Shown: positions 48,170 through 60,110, numbered from the stretch's first letter. The stretch: 64,000 nucleotides of DNA from Owenia fusiformis (GCA_903813345.2 CAIIXF020000007.1:36345038-36409037), one strand, 5' to 3'. Translations and numbers: made by a program. The notes: generated by a model from the letters alone, not told the origin.

Positions 48170-48370
48170 TAATTTAATAAATAGGTTATTGATGGTGTTG
48201 GTGGAATATGAATTTTATTTATTTTATTCGCCTCGAGAACTATCATATTATCACCCGGGCTATTGCCCTCAATCAATATGATGTTTTCCTTGGCCAATAT
48301 CATATTTTCCCTCAGAATAAAATTCATATTCCATCCCTCCCATTAAATTACCTCTTTATATCACACATAC
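48170..48370. repeat. Stand-alone GC-tipped palindrome
   Basis: aataggttatt, gaatatgaattttat and atatcat-tt arms with a tip around acccgggctattgccctc. A diverged relative of 26031-26236, outside any CACTGG element. Confidence 0.7.
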
Positions 48371-48374
48371 ATTT

Positions 48375-48650
48375 TTAAAATGCTACTTGGAGAAGTATTG
48401 GTACTCATTATAGAATTTCTGATCTAATTGTGCCACTTTCACTTTCTCATATTTCTAAGGGGTAGGGGTTAACAAAGCCATATTTAAAATTCCAAATAGT
48501 ATTGTATCATTACATTCTTTATATTACAATTCCCCACATAGATTGGAAATAATTTTAGATTACTTCTTAAAGCAGTATTGGTGCCAATTATTTCTCTGAA
48601 GCTGCAACAATAAAGTTGGCGAGACTAAAAAACGAATGAAAATATGCTTA
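48375..48650 (-). repeat. Inverted diverged copy of the 190-bp repeat
   Basis: Its complement follows 44970-45190 word for word in part (ttgttgcagcttcagagaaataatt, cccctaccccttagaaata, gatcagaaattctat), with clear divergence. Confidence 0.75.
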
Positions 48651-50039
48651 TTTATTACTATAAATTGTGTTTTTGTCAAAACCGATCAACATATCTCCCT
48701 ATAGCTTTGGGAAACACTTGACTACAGTGCTAGCAACATAATATGTATAAATCAGTGCTATAGTTAATGCATAACTGATTTTATAGAATGATAATATAGT
48801 ACCCCCCTGAAATATTATTCTAGGGGGTAAAACTGCTCGAAATCCTTCGTTCACAAATTAAAAAGACCCAGACATATATGAATTGATGCTAAATGAAGTC
48901 ATCTTTCAGAAACATTATGTCTATCAAGTGGCCCTTGAACTTCCCAAAACCCATGCTGTATCCTGGCCTAGTGATCCTTGGGGTGTGCCACTTCTTGGAG
49001 TTGCCGATTTCTGGTTAAACTCGGGGAAATGCTGGCGAGGTATGGCGGTTTTGGGGCTGTCGAGTTGACACACATAAAATGGCCGAAATTTTTTTCAAAA
49101 ACTACAAATCGGCGTATGCCTATGGGGCATATTTGTATAAAATATCAACACAACCTCTCTTAGCAGTTATTACATTGCGAAAGATGTAAAGAGACACACA
49201 TAAAATGGCTGCCATATTTTTCAGAAGCAAATTTTACTACTTTTTATTCCACTAAACCCAGCATATGGGGTTTAAGTATTCCAGTTTATTAGATATAGCA
49301 GGGCGTGTTCAAAATATCTAGATTTCAAATCAAGACACCATACTTTAGTGACCAAGCTGTTAGGTCAAGGTTATACTTGTAAAAAACTTAAGAAATCTTT
49401 TCTGGGCTTTGCTGAAAAGTACAATTGTAAGTCATTAATTTCGAAATTTCAAGTTTTACCACTTGAGATGCTAAAGGATGTAGGAATGGTATAATAAATT
49501 GGCAATGAACTTATAATATGATTTTAATTTATTTTAATAATATTTTCACCTTGGCACTTTTTTAGGTGGATCCCGGCTATGGCATTAATGGTTGAGAAAT
49601 AGGGATCGGAACCTAACTACTAGTCTAGTATCTACAACTATTTTTGATGTTATGAGTATTAGCTATCAATTTTTTCAATTTTTCTTCACATGTATTGTAA
49701 TGACTTCAGTATGAATGAAATGTCCCTTGGTGTTCTGGTTGTTTCTTTTCACGTTACACTTACAGTTTGCTTTTCTTGGTTTTTTTTTTAAAGTTTTAGT
49801 CACTCTTCTCTTTGGCATTTGCGCTTATATATTTATTAACGTAATATACTAATAAAAAAAGTAACCAAAAGATAAAACAGTACATCATATCAAAGGGATC
49901 TTTGATTATAATAATTCTGAGATTCTCGTCATTAAAGTTCCAGTCTTTAGAACTTTACACTGTTTAATTTCAAGTCATAAATTCTCTAAATTCAGTACTC
50001 TAAAATTGTTTATGGCCGTCGCCTAATTCATGCCATGGT
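48651..50039. other. Non-coding, 3' side of the secreted-protein gene
   Basis: No exon seen. The frames at 48883-49163 have no recognisable feature. On the minus strand this would contain the 3' UTR of the gene ending at 50040; attaaag and aataaa-like words are present but none is decisive. Confidence 0.35.
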
Positions 50040-51343
50040 TTAAACAAACATGAACAATTTAAATGCAAAAAATTCACGGTATGCTACTCTGTTCTCACTG
50101 GCTTTGTAAAATACATTAGCGTCCTTCTCCACGACAGCAAAGCTACAGGAACTTGTTTTATCAGCTTTGTTAAAATATTCTTCAGCATTGTATATGTTGG
50201 ATATTCTACTCTGGCCATTATAGTAAACCTCCACCAGAAACTCGAAATTATTATGCAATCGAATAACTTCGAGTGAAAACTTTTGCAATTCTCTCTTTGC
50301 GTTATTCAGATCCATCTCCTGTTGCTTCTTGTCCTTGCTCGCGACCACGATGCTACGTCCGTTTTGTCGAAGAAATATATGTCCGAAACATACGTTCATA
50401 CGATTTTTATTTGAGCCAGTTATCGGATTGTAAATTAAAACAAACCACACCCGCCAATAATATTTTTTCTCTAATGAACTGAACAATCCGAGACTAAATT
50501 GTTCATTACTCATTCCGGAATTATCCCTGGCATAATCTAATATTTCCTCTTTAGACTGGGCATGGTACTTATTCATAACAGCGACGTCAATCTCTTCTAG
50601 TTTTTCTCTTACTTTTTGTACTCGTGTTTCCCATTCTTTGTTCCTTTCTTCTTTTATGGTTGTAAAAGCATTCATTTCGTAATAACCAGCTTCAAGTCGA
50701 ATTGCTTGAAAAATCATATCAAGAATTCCAAGAAGAAAATCTTCTGTCTTCTTGCGATCATTTTTTGTGTACCTCATAACGGCCTGTCCAAGATTCTCAT
50801 TAAATGTACCTCCTGGGTTGACTATTGCCTGGTACAATTTTGTGCCTGCAAGCTTATAGTTGCTGTCGTAGCTCTTTATAAACAACTCTTTCCTGTTTCC
50901 TGATGACGCAGTACTTTTATAAAAAAGACGATATTCTTCCTCCAAAGCATTGAGTGCTGTTTCTATTTCCCCAAATTTAACAGCTGTTTCAGTCCACTCA
51001 ATTAACCGTTCAACATCATCAAAACGGGAATCTACTCGGTCGAAGTGGTTGTCTATTGCTGTCATCATATTTTTCATGAATTCCAACTCTGCTGAATCTG
51101 CAGATGGCACGAATGTCATAACAAGGCCAATGAATGGACCCAAAGCGCCAAGGAACCCTTTTACCTCTGTCGCAACTTTTGTTAATGTTTCATGAAATTT
51201 ATGGTCTGCTATTAAACCCAAAATCTCTTTCCCAGTTTGCAAGCCTTTCTTGATCGCTTGTTTTTCTGCAACGGTGATGCTTTCAGTTTTTGGCACCAAG
51301 GCCAAAATAACCATCGCAAGGACCCAAAGGGATCGAGGTACAT
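50040..51343 (-). CDS. Helix-rich putative secreted protein, main exon (possible jellyfish-toxin/rapunzel-like family)
   Basis: A single long exon ends in a stop at 50040-50042. The first Met is at 51314, but the frame is open upstream to a good acceptor (pyrimidine-rich, ttatttaag, before 51343). This adds DVPRSLWVLA in front, making one hydrophobic leader, so the true start lies in an unseen upstream exon. From that Met: leader to about 11; a hydrophobic glycine-rich segment at 53-70 (GFLGALGPFIGLVMTFVP); heptad-like helices to about 260 (IDNHFDRVDSRFDDVERLI, EKLEEIDVAV); then a beta-like C-terminal half. There are only two Cys, C309 and C390, which may pair. This layout resembles metazoan pore-former-like and rapunzel-like proteins, but that is inference. 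Activity is not shown. The paralogue at 9252-14890 is dead. Confidence 0.7.
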
Positions 51344-52317
51344 CTTAAATAAAAACAAAAATAAGTTAAGAGTTCGATGACGTGAAAGTTGCGATAAATG
51401 GCGATACTTATAAAATATTGCTTAATTGAATTATTTATAGATTCACGTATTTCTCATCAACTGCCTGAAGGAAAATACAACTAGATAACAGCAAGGCCAA
51501 AGCGTAGCGAATCCAATCGAACATGGCCTATACACTGTGCAAAATGTGCGATATCTCCTGTTTTATTTCAGGAGATTTGCATAAATAGTTTGCAAATCTC
51601 CTCAGAATCCCCTAAAATATAGTCAGATATCAAATGTTTAATACGGACAAATTTGAGTATCATACCACCTATATCAAATTATTTGATGGTATGTCAAAGA
51701 ATAGGTCCCAAATTATACTAATTTGAATGGAGATATGATCAGGAGATTTGCTATCTATATTAAATATCTTCTGTCCATACTCTTAAAAACTGACTATATC
51801 TTACTATTCATACAGTACTGGATATACACAACAGGAGATATGCAGCCTATTCTGTGCTAGAGACAGCTTATTTCAGCTTATATCAGGAGATACTCCCAAA
51901 TCAGATCCCCAAAACAGGAGATACTCTAACTATACGAAATAACGTCATCAGGTCTCATTGCTTGCAGCGCTAATAAAGTAAAATCACTTATCTAGCTTAT
52001 TAACCACAACTTAAATATTTAAGCTATTAGATAAACAAATTGGAGAAGCGTATCCCTTCTCTGTTGTCTATTAATAAAGTGAATTGTCATTAAGATAAAT
52101 AACTTTGTGATTTTAACATTCAGTGAGGTAAAATGTATGTACAAAAGTTAATAAGTATTAGTTACATTTCATTGTTTAAAACTGTTTTCTATAATTTTAT
52201 ATCATAGTACCCCACACAAGTACCATTAGATTAATCAATAAATTATAACAAACTGATTAATGTAAACCTGTCACGTGGATTTCTAAATAGAAACTACTCA
52301 AAGGGACTATAATCGGG
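51344..52317. other. Intron/upstream region with repeats
   Basis: Homology with the paralogue locus runs to about 51420. The dispersed word (ctagataacagcaa, cgtagcgaatcc) is at 51484-51526. From 51560 to 51920 the word caggagat occurs at least four times, with a small hairpin (ggagatttgc / gcaaatctcc, 51571-51600). The gene's first exon should lie here or in the gap; I could not identify it. Confidence 0.45.
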
Positions 52318-52817
52318 NNNNNNNNNNNNNNNNNNNNNNNNNNNNNNNNNNNNNNNNNNNNNNNNNNNNNNNNNNNNNNNNNNNNNNNNNNNNNNNNNNN
52401 NNNNNNNNNNNNNNNNNNNNNNNNNNNNNNNNNNNNNNNNNNNNNNNNNNNNNNNNNNNNNNNNNNNNNNNNNNNNNNNNNNNNNNNNNNNNNNNNNNNN
52501 NNNNNNNNNNNNNNNNNNNNNNNNNNNNNNNNNNNNNNNNNNNNNNNNNNNNNNNNNNNNNNNNNNNNNNNNNNNNNNNNNNNNNNNNNNNNNNNNNNNN
52601 NNNNNNNNNNNNNNNNNNNNNNNNNNNNNNNNNNNNNNNNNNNNNNNNNNNNNNNNNNNNNNNNNNNNNNNNNNNNNNNNNNNNNNNNNNNNNNNNNNNN
52701 NNNNNNNNNNNNNNNNNNNNNNNNNNNNNNNNNNNNNNNNNNNNNNNNNNNNNNNNNNNNNNNNNNNNNNNNNNNNNNNNNNNNNNNNNNNNNNNNNNNN
52801 NNNNNNNNNNNNNNNNN
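52318..52817. other. Assembly gap, 500 N
   Basis: Exactly 500 N, same placeholder size as the first gap. Confidence 0.98.
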
Positions 52818-53326
52818 ACTTTTTGAACACTAAGTGTTTAGTTTATTTGATGAATATTAAAGTTACAGCGCTTCAAAGTCATTTTTGAAAATTATTTTTC
52901 GCCTCCTGTGTTATTTCAATGGGAGAGGTTTTTTGAAAAACAATTTTGACTTTAAAGCCCTATAACTTTGTTGAACCTGAAGAAACATATCAATTTTTTG
53001 TTAAATAAAGTTAGCAAATTCAATTACCTGCCTAACTCGTATTTTTTGCAAGGACTCGGATGGATGGATATTCTGTCATATGACTTGCGGCAAACCTACC
53101 ATTTCCCATTGGTTAAAATGGGAATGTCGATTTTCAAAAATTCATCAAATTCATCATCAATTTTCTACCTATTGCAATTGAGGAAAAAAATTGAGAAAAT
53201 TTGGAGGTATTGGAATTAAAGTCAAATTACGTTTCCATCAATAGTATAAGTATTTTCATCGCAGGTTAAGTAAATAAAAATTCAAAGGTAAAGAGGCTTT
53301 AACACGTAGTTCAATGAGAGAAAAAG

Positions 53327-53354
53327 GTTGCCAAACTTATGGAGGGGAGTGTAA
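53327..53354. repeat. 28-bp transposon-end word (inverted to 5762)
   Basis: Exact complement of the word at 5762-5789. The element probably extends leftwards towards or into the gap. Confidence 0.5.
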
Positions 53355-54610
53355 GTTCAACTTATTGTAGTTTCCAGCTTCTTGTGAGTAAAACTTGAGT
53401 ACAAAGGGCAACATGACAAAATATAAACTTATATTTTGCCAATAACCTAATTATACTCACTTCCTTATACATATGTTGTAAAACTTATTATTCGATTATA
53501 ACTATATGTACCGTATTGCATATGAATAAGTGCGCGCAGTTACAATACAGTTACGAAACAAAGAAAGCGGACAGTCATTATAGTGTTAAAGGAATTGACA
53601 ATAATTTTAAAATTACCTCCTGTTCAAGTTGCAATCATTTTTATAGATTATATTGATAGATTTAATATCACTGAATATGGAATTGCTTGTTGAGAACCAC
53701 ACAACATTACCATTTATCATTTATTTGAGATTTAAGCAGGGGTCCATTTTTTAAAGAAATAATCATTTTAAAAGATTTCTTGTGAATAGATAATAAATAA
53801 GTGCAAAAAGTATGAATTATTATATATCAAGGGCATAATGAAAAATTTCAACTGAAAAGTTAGATCAAAATGGAATCCAAATTCACAGTAGGGGGTATAA
53901 CTCATCAAACACTGTATAATTTTTTAAAACTTATTGTTACAGCCTAGTGTTTTTAATTTGCTTTTGTTAGTTAGGATTATATCATTGACCATTCATGAAT
54001 TTTTGTGAACCATACAAGGTTACAGAACTTCATTTATGAACGATTTCAGCAGGGGTCTATTTTACGAAAATTAAATATTTTTCCGGATAGTTCTTAGATG
54101 GAAAGCTAGTACATTGTTACGATTAAATTACATCATTGAGGTGTATAAATCATAAAAACAGGTTTCATCCTGATGTCTACAACCTAATTCGTATAAGGCC
54201 ATGTCAAATGGGGGGGGGGGGGCATTGACCTCCATTTGGGGATCTTTATTACTTATATGATTTCAATATTACAATAATGTCGGTATCATTATAAACAGGC
54301 ACTAAATAAGTGTAAAGTATTATAAAAACGTTGACAGCAAGAAGATTTATAAAATTGAAACTGTAAAACGAGATAACATTTGGGCTCTAAAATCACAATG
54401 ATTGGTATAACTAATCAAATGTTTACTTTTTAAGGTTATTATCATATCCTAGCAATTTAAATTGTTTTAAATAGTTATAATTGAATTATTTGCAGTTTCT
54501 GAATTTTTCGAATATCTTAAAATGGTTCAGATTTTCATTTATTGAAGATTTAATTCAAGTCAAATTCAAAAGATGAATATTTTTGTGGATAGTACTCAGA
54601 TCAATTACTA
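53355..54610. other. Non-coding stretch, no feature seen
   Basis: AT-rich with a poly-G tract near 54210 and loose repetition (gaccattcatgaattt, gcaggggtc near 53738 and 54049). No gene. Confidence 0.4.
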
Positions 54611-54829
54611 TTATTACCACCTTGCCGGGAATGTTATAGGGGTATTAGTGCTAGTTTAGAAGGCATTTATGTTACTTTATCGATCTGAGCAATATGTGAC
54701 GTCATAGTGGCGGGCCATAGTTGCGGGCCAATTATGCATTAACGCCCGGCAATTTTCCCCGGGAAATGACATAGCTTTCAATGCATATAATTTTTGCTTT
54801 TTCAGCCCTGTGCATTAACTGTGGTAATA
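54611..54829. mobile_element. MITE TTATTACCACC, copy 1, carrying TGACGTCA
   Basis: Inverted ends ttattaccac and gtggtaata. Contains tgtgacgtcatagtggcggg, with the CRE palindrome TGACGTCA. Homologous to 60111-60334 and 60777-61023. Confidence 0.75.
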
Positions 54830-55005
54830 CTAATAACCTCATTTCTGCAGGCAATATTAAACAAATACTGGATGATCAGGAGCTTGATATGGCAGAATAC
54901 CTATTTGAGAAAAAAATATTGGGCGAGGCGGTATTTATTAATTTCAATATAGAGCGTTCGGGTTCTAGCATTGCCTCATGGGATAGTCTATTTTCTACTA
55001 AATAA
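54781..55005 (+). CDS. Small ORF at MITE edge, unknown
   Basis: 74 codons. The second half (ILDDQELDMAEYLFEKK, then RSGSSIASWDSLF) has a protein-like composition. An acceptor-like ctttttcag lies within the frame at 54797-54805. The first half is MITE sequence. No family recognised; could be chance. Confidence 0.15.
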   Translation: MHIIFAFSALCINCGNTNNLISAGNIKQILDDQELDMAEYLFEKKILGEAVFINFNIERSGSSIASWDSLFSTK

Positions 55006-55843
55006 AATAATCTATTACTAAAGTTATGTGCTTGCAGAGATAGCCTGTATCGCAAAAATCATATATCCTTTCACCCCACATCATATCATATGCTTTATTG
55101 ATGTTAAAATCCAATTTTATAAATAGCGCGAATACATTCTTAATTCATCTTAGATTATAATTTGAATGCAAAAGCCGATTCATAAGTAGATAATTCGTTG
55201 TAAACTTCAAAAGTGTCAATATCTAATCTTTTTTATTATTATGGACCTCTGTTAAACCCCTCAATGATAAGTAAACGATAATGTTGACAGGTTCTCAACG
55301 GATGAAAACGTATGTAGGAATATATGTTTTATCATTTAAACATATCATTTAACAAATGGCGGATCAACGATTAAACACGATGATGTTAAAATAAAGTGAA
55401 CTAAATGGAACCATTATTTTTTATCATTTTGAATGCAAAATATAGTCAGACAGACGATCTTAGTTTCAATTAAACAGATAAAATCAATATGTCATACTAA
55501 TAAACTTTACAAAAGCCGATAAATGAGGAGATAATCTGTTGTAAACTTCAAAAATATCAAAATCTAATATTTTTGTTGACCCCTGTTAAACCCCTCAATA
55601 ATAAGGAAACGGTAATGTTGACAGGTCCTCAACAGGTGAAAATGTATATAGGAATATATGTTTTATCATTTAAACATCAAAACAATTGCCGGACAAAAAA
55701 CAAGATGATGTTAAAAGAAAATGAACTGTAAATGGAATCATTGTTTTTAATCATATTGAATGCACAATATAATCAGATAGACGATTTTATTTTCAATTAA
55801 ACAGATAAGATCAATACGTCATACTAATTAGAAAATGGCAACT

Positions 55844-56057
55844 TCACGGAGTAGCCCAACGAACACCATATAAATCATCAATCTGTACAGTCACAATGTA
55901 ATATTTACCATCTACTCTTTCCTTCAATAAATATTTTAGATCATTGTAACCATACTTTAAAGATGGCTCTAAGTAATGTCGAATATCTGCTCTAGTCGGA
56001 TATTTTGAATTTTCAGAGGCACAAATCCGAAAGACACTGCCATCATTGTTATCTACT
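55844..56057 (-). CDS. Candidate terminal exon of the secreted Cys-rich gene
   Basis: The frame opens after tttcag at 56058-56063 with one base that completes a Gly codon with the two bases left by the 251-bp exon. It then runs 70 codons (for example YPTRADIRHYLEP, KERVDGKYYIV) to a TGA at 55844. All four exons sum to 588 bp, 195 residues. Against it: it sits among three tandem units of about 140 bp whose other copies (56058-56260) are full of stops, and its sequence does not resemble what usually follows this domain. I recognise no domain in it. Confidence 0.35.
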
Positions 56058-56514
56058 CTGAAATTCCTTCAATTTGAGTATAATGTAGCCATACTTTTAA
56101 GAGATCAGAAATAATTGCAAAATCCCGCATTAGACAGCCATTTTGAATTTTTTGAGGCCCGAATCAGAAAAACGCTACAATATTTGCAATCTACTCTAAA
56201 TTGCCTTTCATTTGAGTATAATAAAGCTACACTTCAAAAACATCTCAAAATTAATGCAAATGTGTGTTTTCCCAACCCCCCCCCCCCCCATTTACGGCCC
56301 CTGGGGGTCAGGGTGAAAAATCCAGGATATATGTGAAATAGATAGATACCGTTGATATACTACCAATATTTTAAATAATAATGTTTCTTATTTTGGTTTA
56401 AAATGAAAAACATAAGATTTTTTCGAAAAATTCCCGCCATTTTTAAACTGGCGGCCATCTTGAAAATTTTTTTGCGTATAACTATTCACCAATTTACATC
56501 TTTCCACCAAATAT

Positions 56515-56640
56515 GAAGAAAATCTGTGTACTAGTATTCAAGTTATCTTCCAGACAGACGGACGGATGGACTGACTGTCTGACTGAGTGACGGACGGAGG
56601 GCTTCACTCTATCCCTACTGAACTTCGTTCGATGGGATAA
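56515..56640. repeat. GACGGACGGA low-complexity and dispersed repeat end
   Basis: cagacagacggacggatgg runs into the gttcgatggga word shared with 24514 and 61898. Typical of an interspersed repeat terminus in invertebrate DNA. Confidence 0.5.
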
Positions 56641-57732
56641 TAAACTTTCCAAAAGCCGATTAATGAGTAGATAATCTGTTGTAAACTTCAAAAATATCAA
56701 AATCTAATATTTTTGTTGACCCCTGTTAAACCCCTCAATAATAAGTAAACGGTAATGTTGACAGGTCCTCAACAGGTGAAAATGTATGTAGTAATATATG
56801 TTTTATCATTTAAACATATCAAAACAATTGGCGGATCAACAAAAAACAAGATGATGTTAAAAGAAAGTGAACTAAATGGAACCATTATTTTTAATCATTT
56901 TGAATGTAAAATATAATCAGACAAACAATCTTATTTTCAATTAAACAGATAAAATCAATAGGTCATCCTGATAAGTTTCCCAAAAACCGATTCATCCGTT
57001 GTAAACTTCAAGAATATCAAAATCTAATATTTTTTATTTTTTGTGGACCCCTGTCAAACCCCTCAATAATAAGTAAATGGTAATGTTGACAAGTGCTCAA
57101 CATGTGAAAACGTATGTAGGAATATATGTTTTATCATTTAGATATATCAAAACAATTGACGGATCAACAAAAAACAAGATGATGTTAAAAGAAAGTGAAC
57201 TTAATGGAACAATTATTTTTAATCATTTTGAATGCAAAATATAATCAGACAGACTATCTTATTTTCAATTAAACAGATAAAATCAATATGTCATGCTAAT
57301 AATCTTCCCAAAATCCGATTCATAAGTATATAATCCGTTGTAAACTTCAAGAATATCAAAATCTAATATTTTAAAATTTGTGTAGACCCCTGTTAAACCC
57401 CTCAATAATAAGTAAATGGTAATGTTGACAAGTGCTCAACAAGTGAAAACGTATGCAGGAATATATGTTTCACCATTTGAACTCATCAAAACAATTGCAG
57501 GATGAACAGGAGGAAACAGCTTAATTAAGGCTTATCTGAAAAATTCCTTTATCCCTATTAGTTTGAACTACAAACCTTTGCACATTTTCAACATTGAAAA
57601 CACCTATCCTATACGCTGGAGGCTAGAAATTCACGATTTTTGAAAAAAAGACACAGCCACCTAAATTAAATTTGAATTCAAATGGAAACTGACTTCATTT
57701 TACCATACACTAGCGGCTTTGAGAATACTCAC

Positions 57733-57983
57733 CCTACAATAAATTGCCCCGTACTGGGAAAGCGATGAGTGAAAGTGTCCTCTCCGCTTTCGTAGTTTTC
57801 TGCCCCATTTATTTCCGTGATCCAGTAACTATGAGCGTGAATATCTATGCTGCTAGTTGTACATCTCTTACAAACCCAACTACCCATTGGGCATGCTCCG
57901 TAAGTGTTTACACGACCGTTGTGACAACCTTTGCAACACGGCCCATCTCCGAGTACCCATGATGATCTGTACTTGAATTCAAC
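57733..57983 (-). CDS. Secreted Cys-rich protein, exon 3
   Basis: The acceptor (gtaataacag) precedes 57983 and a consensus donor (G|gtgagtattc) follows 57733. The frame begins VEFKYRSSWVLGDGPCCKGC, continues through GACPMGSWVCKRC (six Cys in about 30 residues) and ends ENYESGEDTFTHRFPSTGQF. Together with exon 2 (HFNGATISWKV) this matches a module I have seen in predicted extracellular proteins of cnidarians, molluscs and brachiopods: G-x-T-I-S-W, V-E-F-x-Y-R, Cys pairs, E-x-x-x-G-E-x-T-F, FPSTG. I have no Pfam name for it. Codon phases 0 in and 2 out agree with its neighbours. Confidence 0.75.
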
Positions 57984-58324
57984 CTGTTATTACATTTGGA
58001 TTTTGAATGGATTCGATGAACCATTGGATATTTCCAAAATGAAGATGCAAGAAAAACTACAAATGCTAGGAAAACTGAAGATATCTAATTTGCAAGTGTG
58101 AATAACCTCAATGCTGGTTTTTAGATGACACTTTTATAATATACAGTACTAAATACTAAGTGATATAAATATCAACAAGACACGGGGTTGACGATATCGA
58201 AACAAGCATTAAATAGAATGACCGTTTGATGACGGAAAGTCCAAAATGGCCATCTTAACAAACTATTCATAATATAGCACCATAGGTGTCGATAAAAATA
58301 GAATGTCGAATGAATGTCACACAC

Positions 58325-58389
58325 CTCATTGTTTTGTACATTTTTTACTTTCCAGCTAATCGTTGCTCCATTGAAATGGGAACTATCTC
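58325..58389 (-). CDS. Secreted Cys-rich protein, exon 2
   Basis: 65 bp: acceptor ctattttag before 58389 and donor GAG|gtgtgtga after 58325. It encodes DSSHFNGATISWKVKNVQ and NNE, completing a Gly codon begun in exon 1 and ending on a codon boundary before VEFKY of exon 3. The three-way phase agreement is the main proof. Too short for an ORF list. Confidence 0.75.
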
Positions 58390-58432
58390 CTAAAATAGTA
58401 AGAATAAACCGAAAGTGTTATTTGTATAATTA

Positions 58433-59019
58433 TACAGGGTGGGCCGAAAAACAATACACCAATTTAAAAATGAATATTATTTAATATTTATTAGACCATG
58501 TGCCATATTTTATATATAATTTTAAAGATAAATGATGATTTCCTAATAATATGACGCCATCCGATTGAAAAATCGTTCTTTTCTTGTGGAGTTAGAGGCG
58601 ACAGAAATCCCAAATTCCCATCCTTATATTGAAGTCACAGCTGCACTCAATATGCTTGACTGAATCATTATAATTTTAATCAAGAATAATACACAATTGA
58701 TAATTAATTAAAAATATATAAGTATAATTGCTGAATTTTGAACTAAAGTTGTGCAAATGTACCTCCTTTGAAGGGACCAAAATACAAATTTCCCTCCATT
58801 TTTCACAATTTGGAAATCCTTGAATTATCAGTCGCTCATGGCATCCCTTGTGTAAATTTTAGCCTCTAGCTCCGCGGGAAAATACAATTTTTTCAATCGG
58901 ATGGTGTCATATTGTTTGGAAATGATTTATCTTTAAGATGATAGATATTAGATCCCACGGTTTAACAGATATTCATCTTTAAACGTGTGTGTCGGTTCTT
59001 GGCCCACCTTTTACATGTA
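58433..59019. mobile_element. MITE TACAGGGTGGGCC in intron 1
   Basis: TACAGGGTGGGCCGAAAAAC at the left is mirrored with mismatches at the right (ggcccaccttttacatgta). Mirrored inner words include aatcggatgg at 58899 against ccatccgatt at 58558. TA edges; mariner-like; 587 bp, no frame. Confidence 0.8.
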
Positions 59020-59268
59020 CTTTCCTCTTAATCATTATTATGGAAAGGCATATGAACTCTTAGGCTTCAGTGTCTATTCTAAACTTTTATGACTTTTCAA
59101 ACTTATCAAAATTGATCGAAAGCGAAAGTGTCCAAAACGCATATTAAAGTTGTTACATTTGATGCTGGGTGAGTGCATTGTATTAAAAAATGATACTGAA
59201 TACAAAAAAGAAAAAAGCACCTCTACTAAGACGTATATAGAATAAGCAAGAATATAAAGATACTGTAC

Positions 59269-59326
59269 CTGATGGTAAACTGATCAGAGACCACACAGTT
59301 AACAGTAAATGCTTAATTCTCCACAT
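59269..59326 (-). CDS. Secreted Cys-rich protein, exon 1 (signal peptide)
   Basis: ATG at 59326: MWRIKHLLLTVWSLISLPS and one base, then donor ag|gtacag. A textbook signal peptide with a basic n-region and an h-region rich in Leu, so the product is secreted or membrane-bound. An in-frame Met at 59389 would add 21 residues with their own hydrophobic run, but the shorter start gives the better leader. A TATA-like tttatatag lies about 50 bp upstream (59372-59380). Confidence 0.7.
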
Positions 59327-59371
59327 TGTAAGACTATGTCTTATCGTATATGAAGACAATAAAAGTGTAAC

Positions 59372-59380
59372 TATATAAAC
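59372..59380 (-). promoter_or_regulatory. Possible TATA box of the secreted Cys-rich gene
   Basis: Minus strand tttatatag, 46-54 bases before ATG 59326. Position is plausible for a short 5' UTR; chance is not excluded in AT-rich DNA. Confidence 0.3.
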
Positions 59381-59389
59381 GACACGCAC

Positions 59390-60110
59390 TTATGTGATTC
59401 AAACGGAAATGACACTATCGCCAAAGTACAGGGTGTTCAAGACATGTTATCTAAATACAGCAGTGCTTGTAATTTCCCCTCAAATCAAGATGAGTTCGGC
59501 ATATAAATAAATGTCATGGGGTACCAGGTCTGTGGAATATAGGGGGGGTGTACAAGTAGGGGTAGACCTTGTGCCCTAATAGTTTCCACAAAGCTGTGTG
59601 TGAAGGTACATTGTCTATTCGAATATTTTTTGTTATCAAATGACTTCAGAAAAAATGAACAAGATGACTTTGAAATTATGTGTGTAGCTAAATGTATACA
59701 ATATGTTGAAAAGTGTATTTTAGTAGCAATGAGTAAAACATGCATATAAAAGAGAAAGTTATCTAACTTTACATATGAGAACTCCACCTATAGACAATCT
59801 ATTACTAAGGTACTGTTATCGATGCACAACTTCCCAATTGAACTACCCTGCGTACAGAGTCTAGTTTAATTTAAGAAGTGAAGTCAAACGAATGCAAAGG
59901 GAACAATTGAACGAGGTCGATATTTTAAAGTAGAAAAATCGAAACAATGTTGTTACTTATGTAATTACAAAAATATAATAGGTGATGGAGAACATGTTCT
60001 TTTTTGTTGTTTTCAATCACTACTAAAACTAGCTCGATCTCTATATCTCAGCAAATTAAATAGTACAAACAACAGTTTTTCTCATTTCAATATAAGAAGT
60101 CTATTTTTGA
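59390..60110. other. Non-coding stretch; one solitary mariner-like end
   Basis: tacagggtgttcaaga at 59427 looks like a mariner TIR without a found partner. The minus-strand frame 59485-59787 has no domain. Confidence 0.4.

Larger units (their letters stand above)
55173..57510 (-). repeat. 332-bp tandem repeat, five units in two blocks
   Basis: Marker word aatgttgaca-gt at about 55283, 55615, 56753, 57083 and 57421 (steps 332, 1138, 330, 338). Units start near the aagccgat word and share aaacagataa-atcaata, ttttatcattt and cccctcaataataag. An 800-bp non-repeat segment (55832-56640) splits the array and holds a candidate exon. The array lies in what would be intron 3 and beyond of the gene at 55844-59326. 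Confidence 0.85.

Noticed and set aside
54781-55005. Considered as a real exon because of the acceptor-like ctttttcag
   Set aside because: The first half is MITE sequence present in two other copies without a frame; kept only as a low-confidence ORF.
57600-57680. Possible short last exon after atttaatttag near 57662 for the secreted Cys-rich gene
   Set aside because: It would give a phase-compatible but short and unconvincing tail; the candidate at 55844-56057 is longer, though also unproven.
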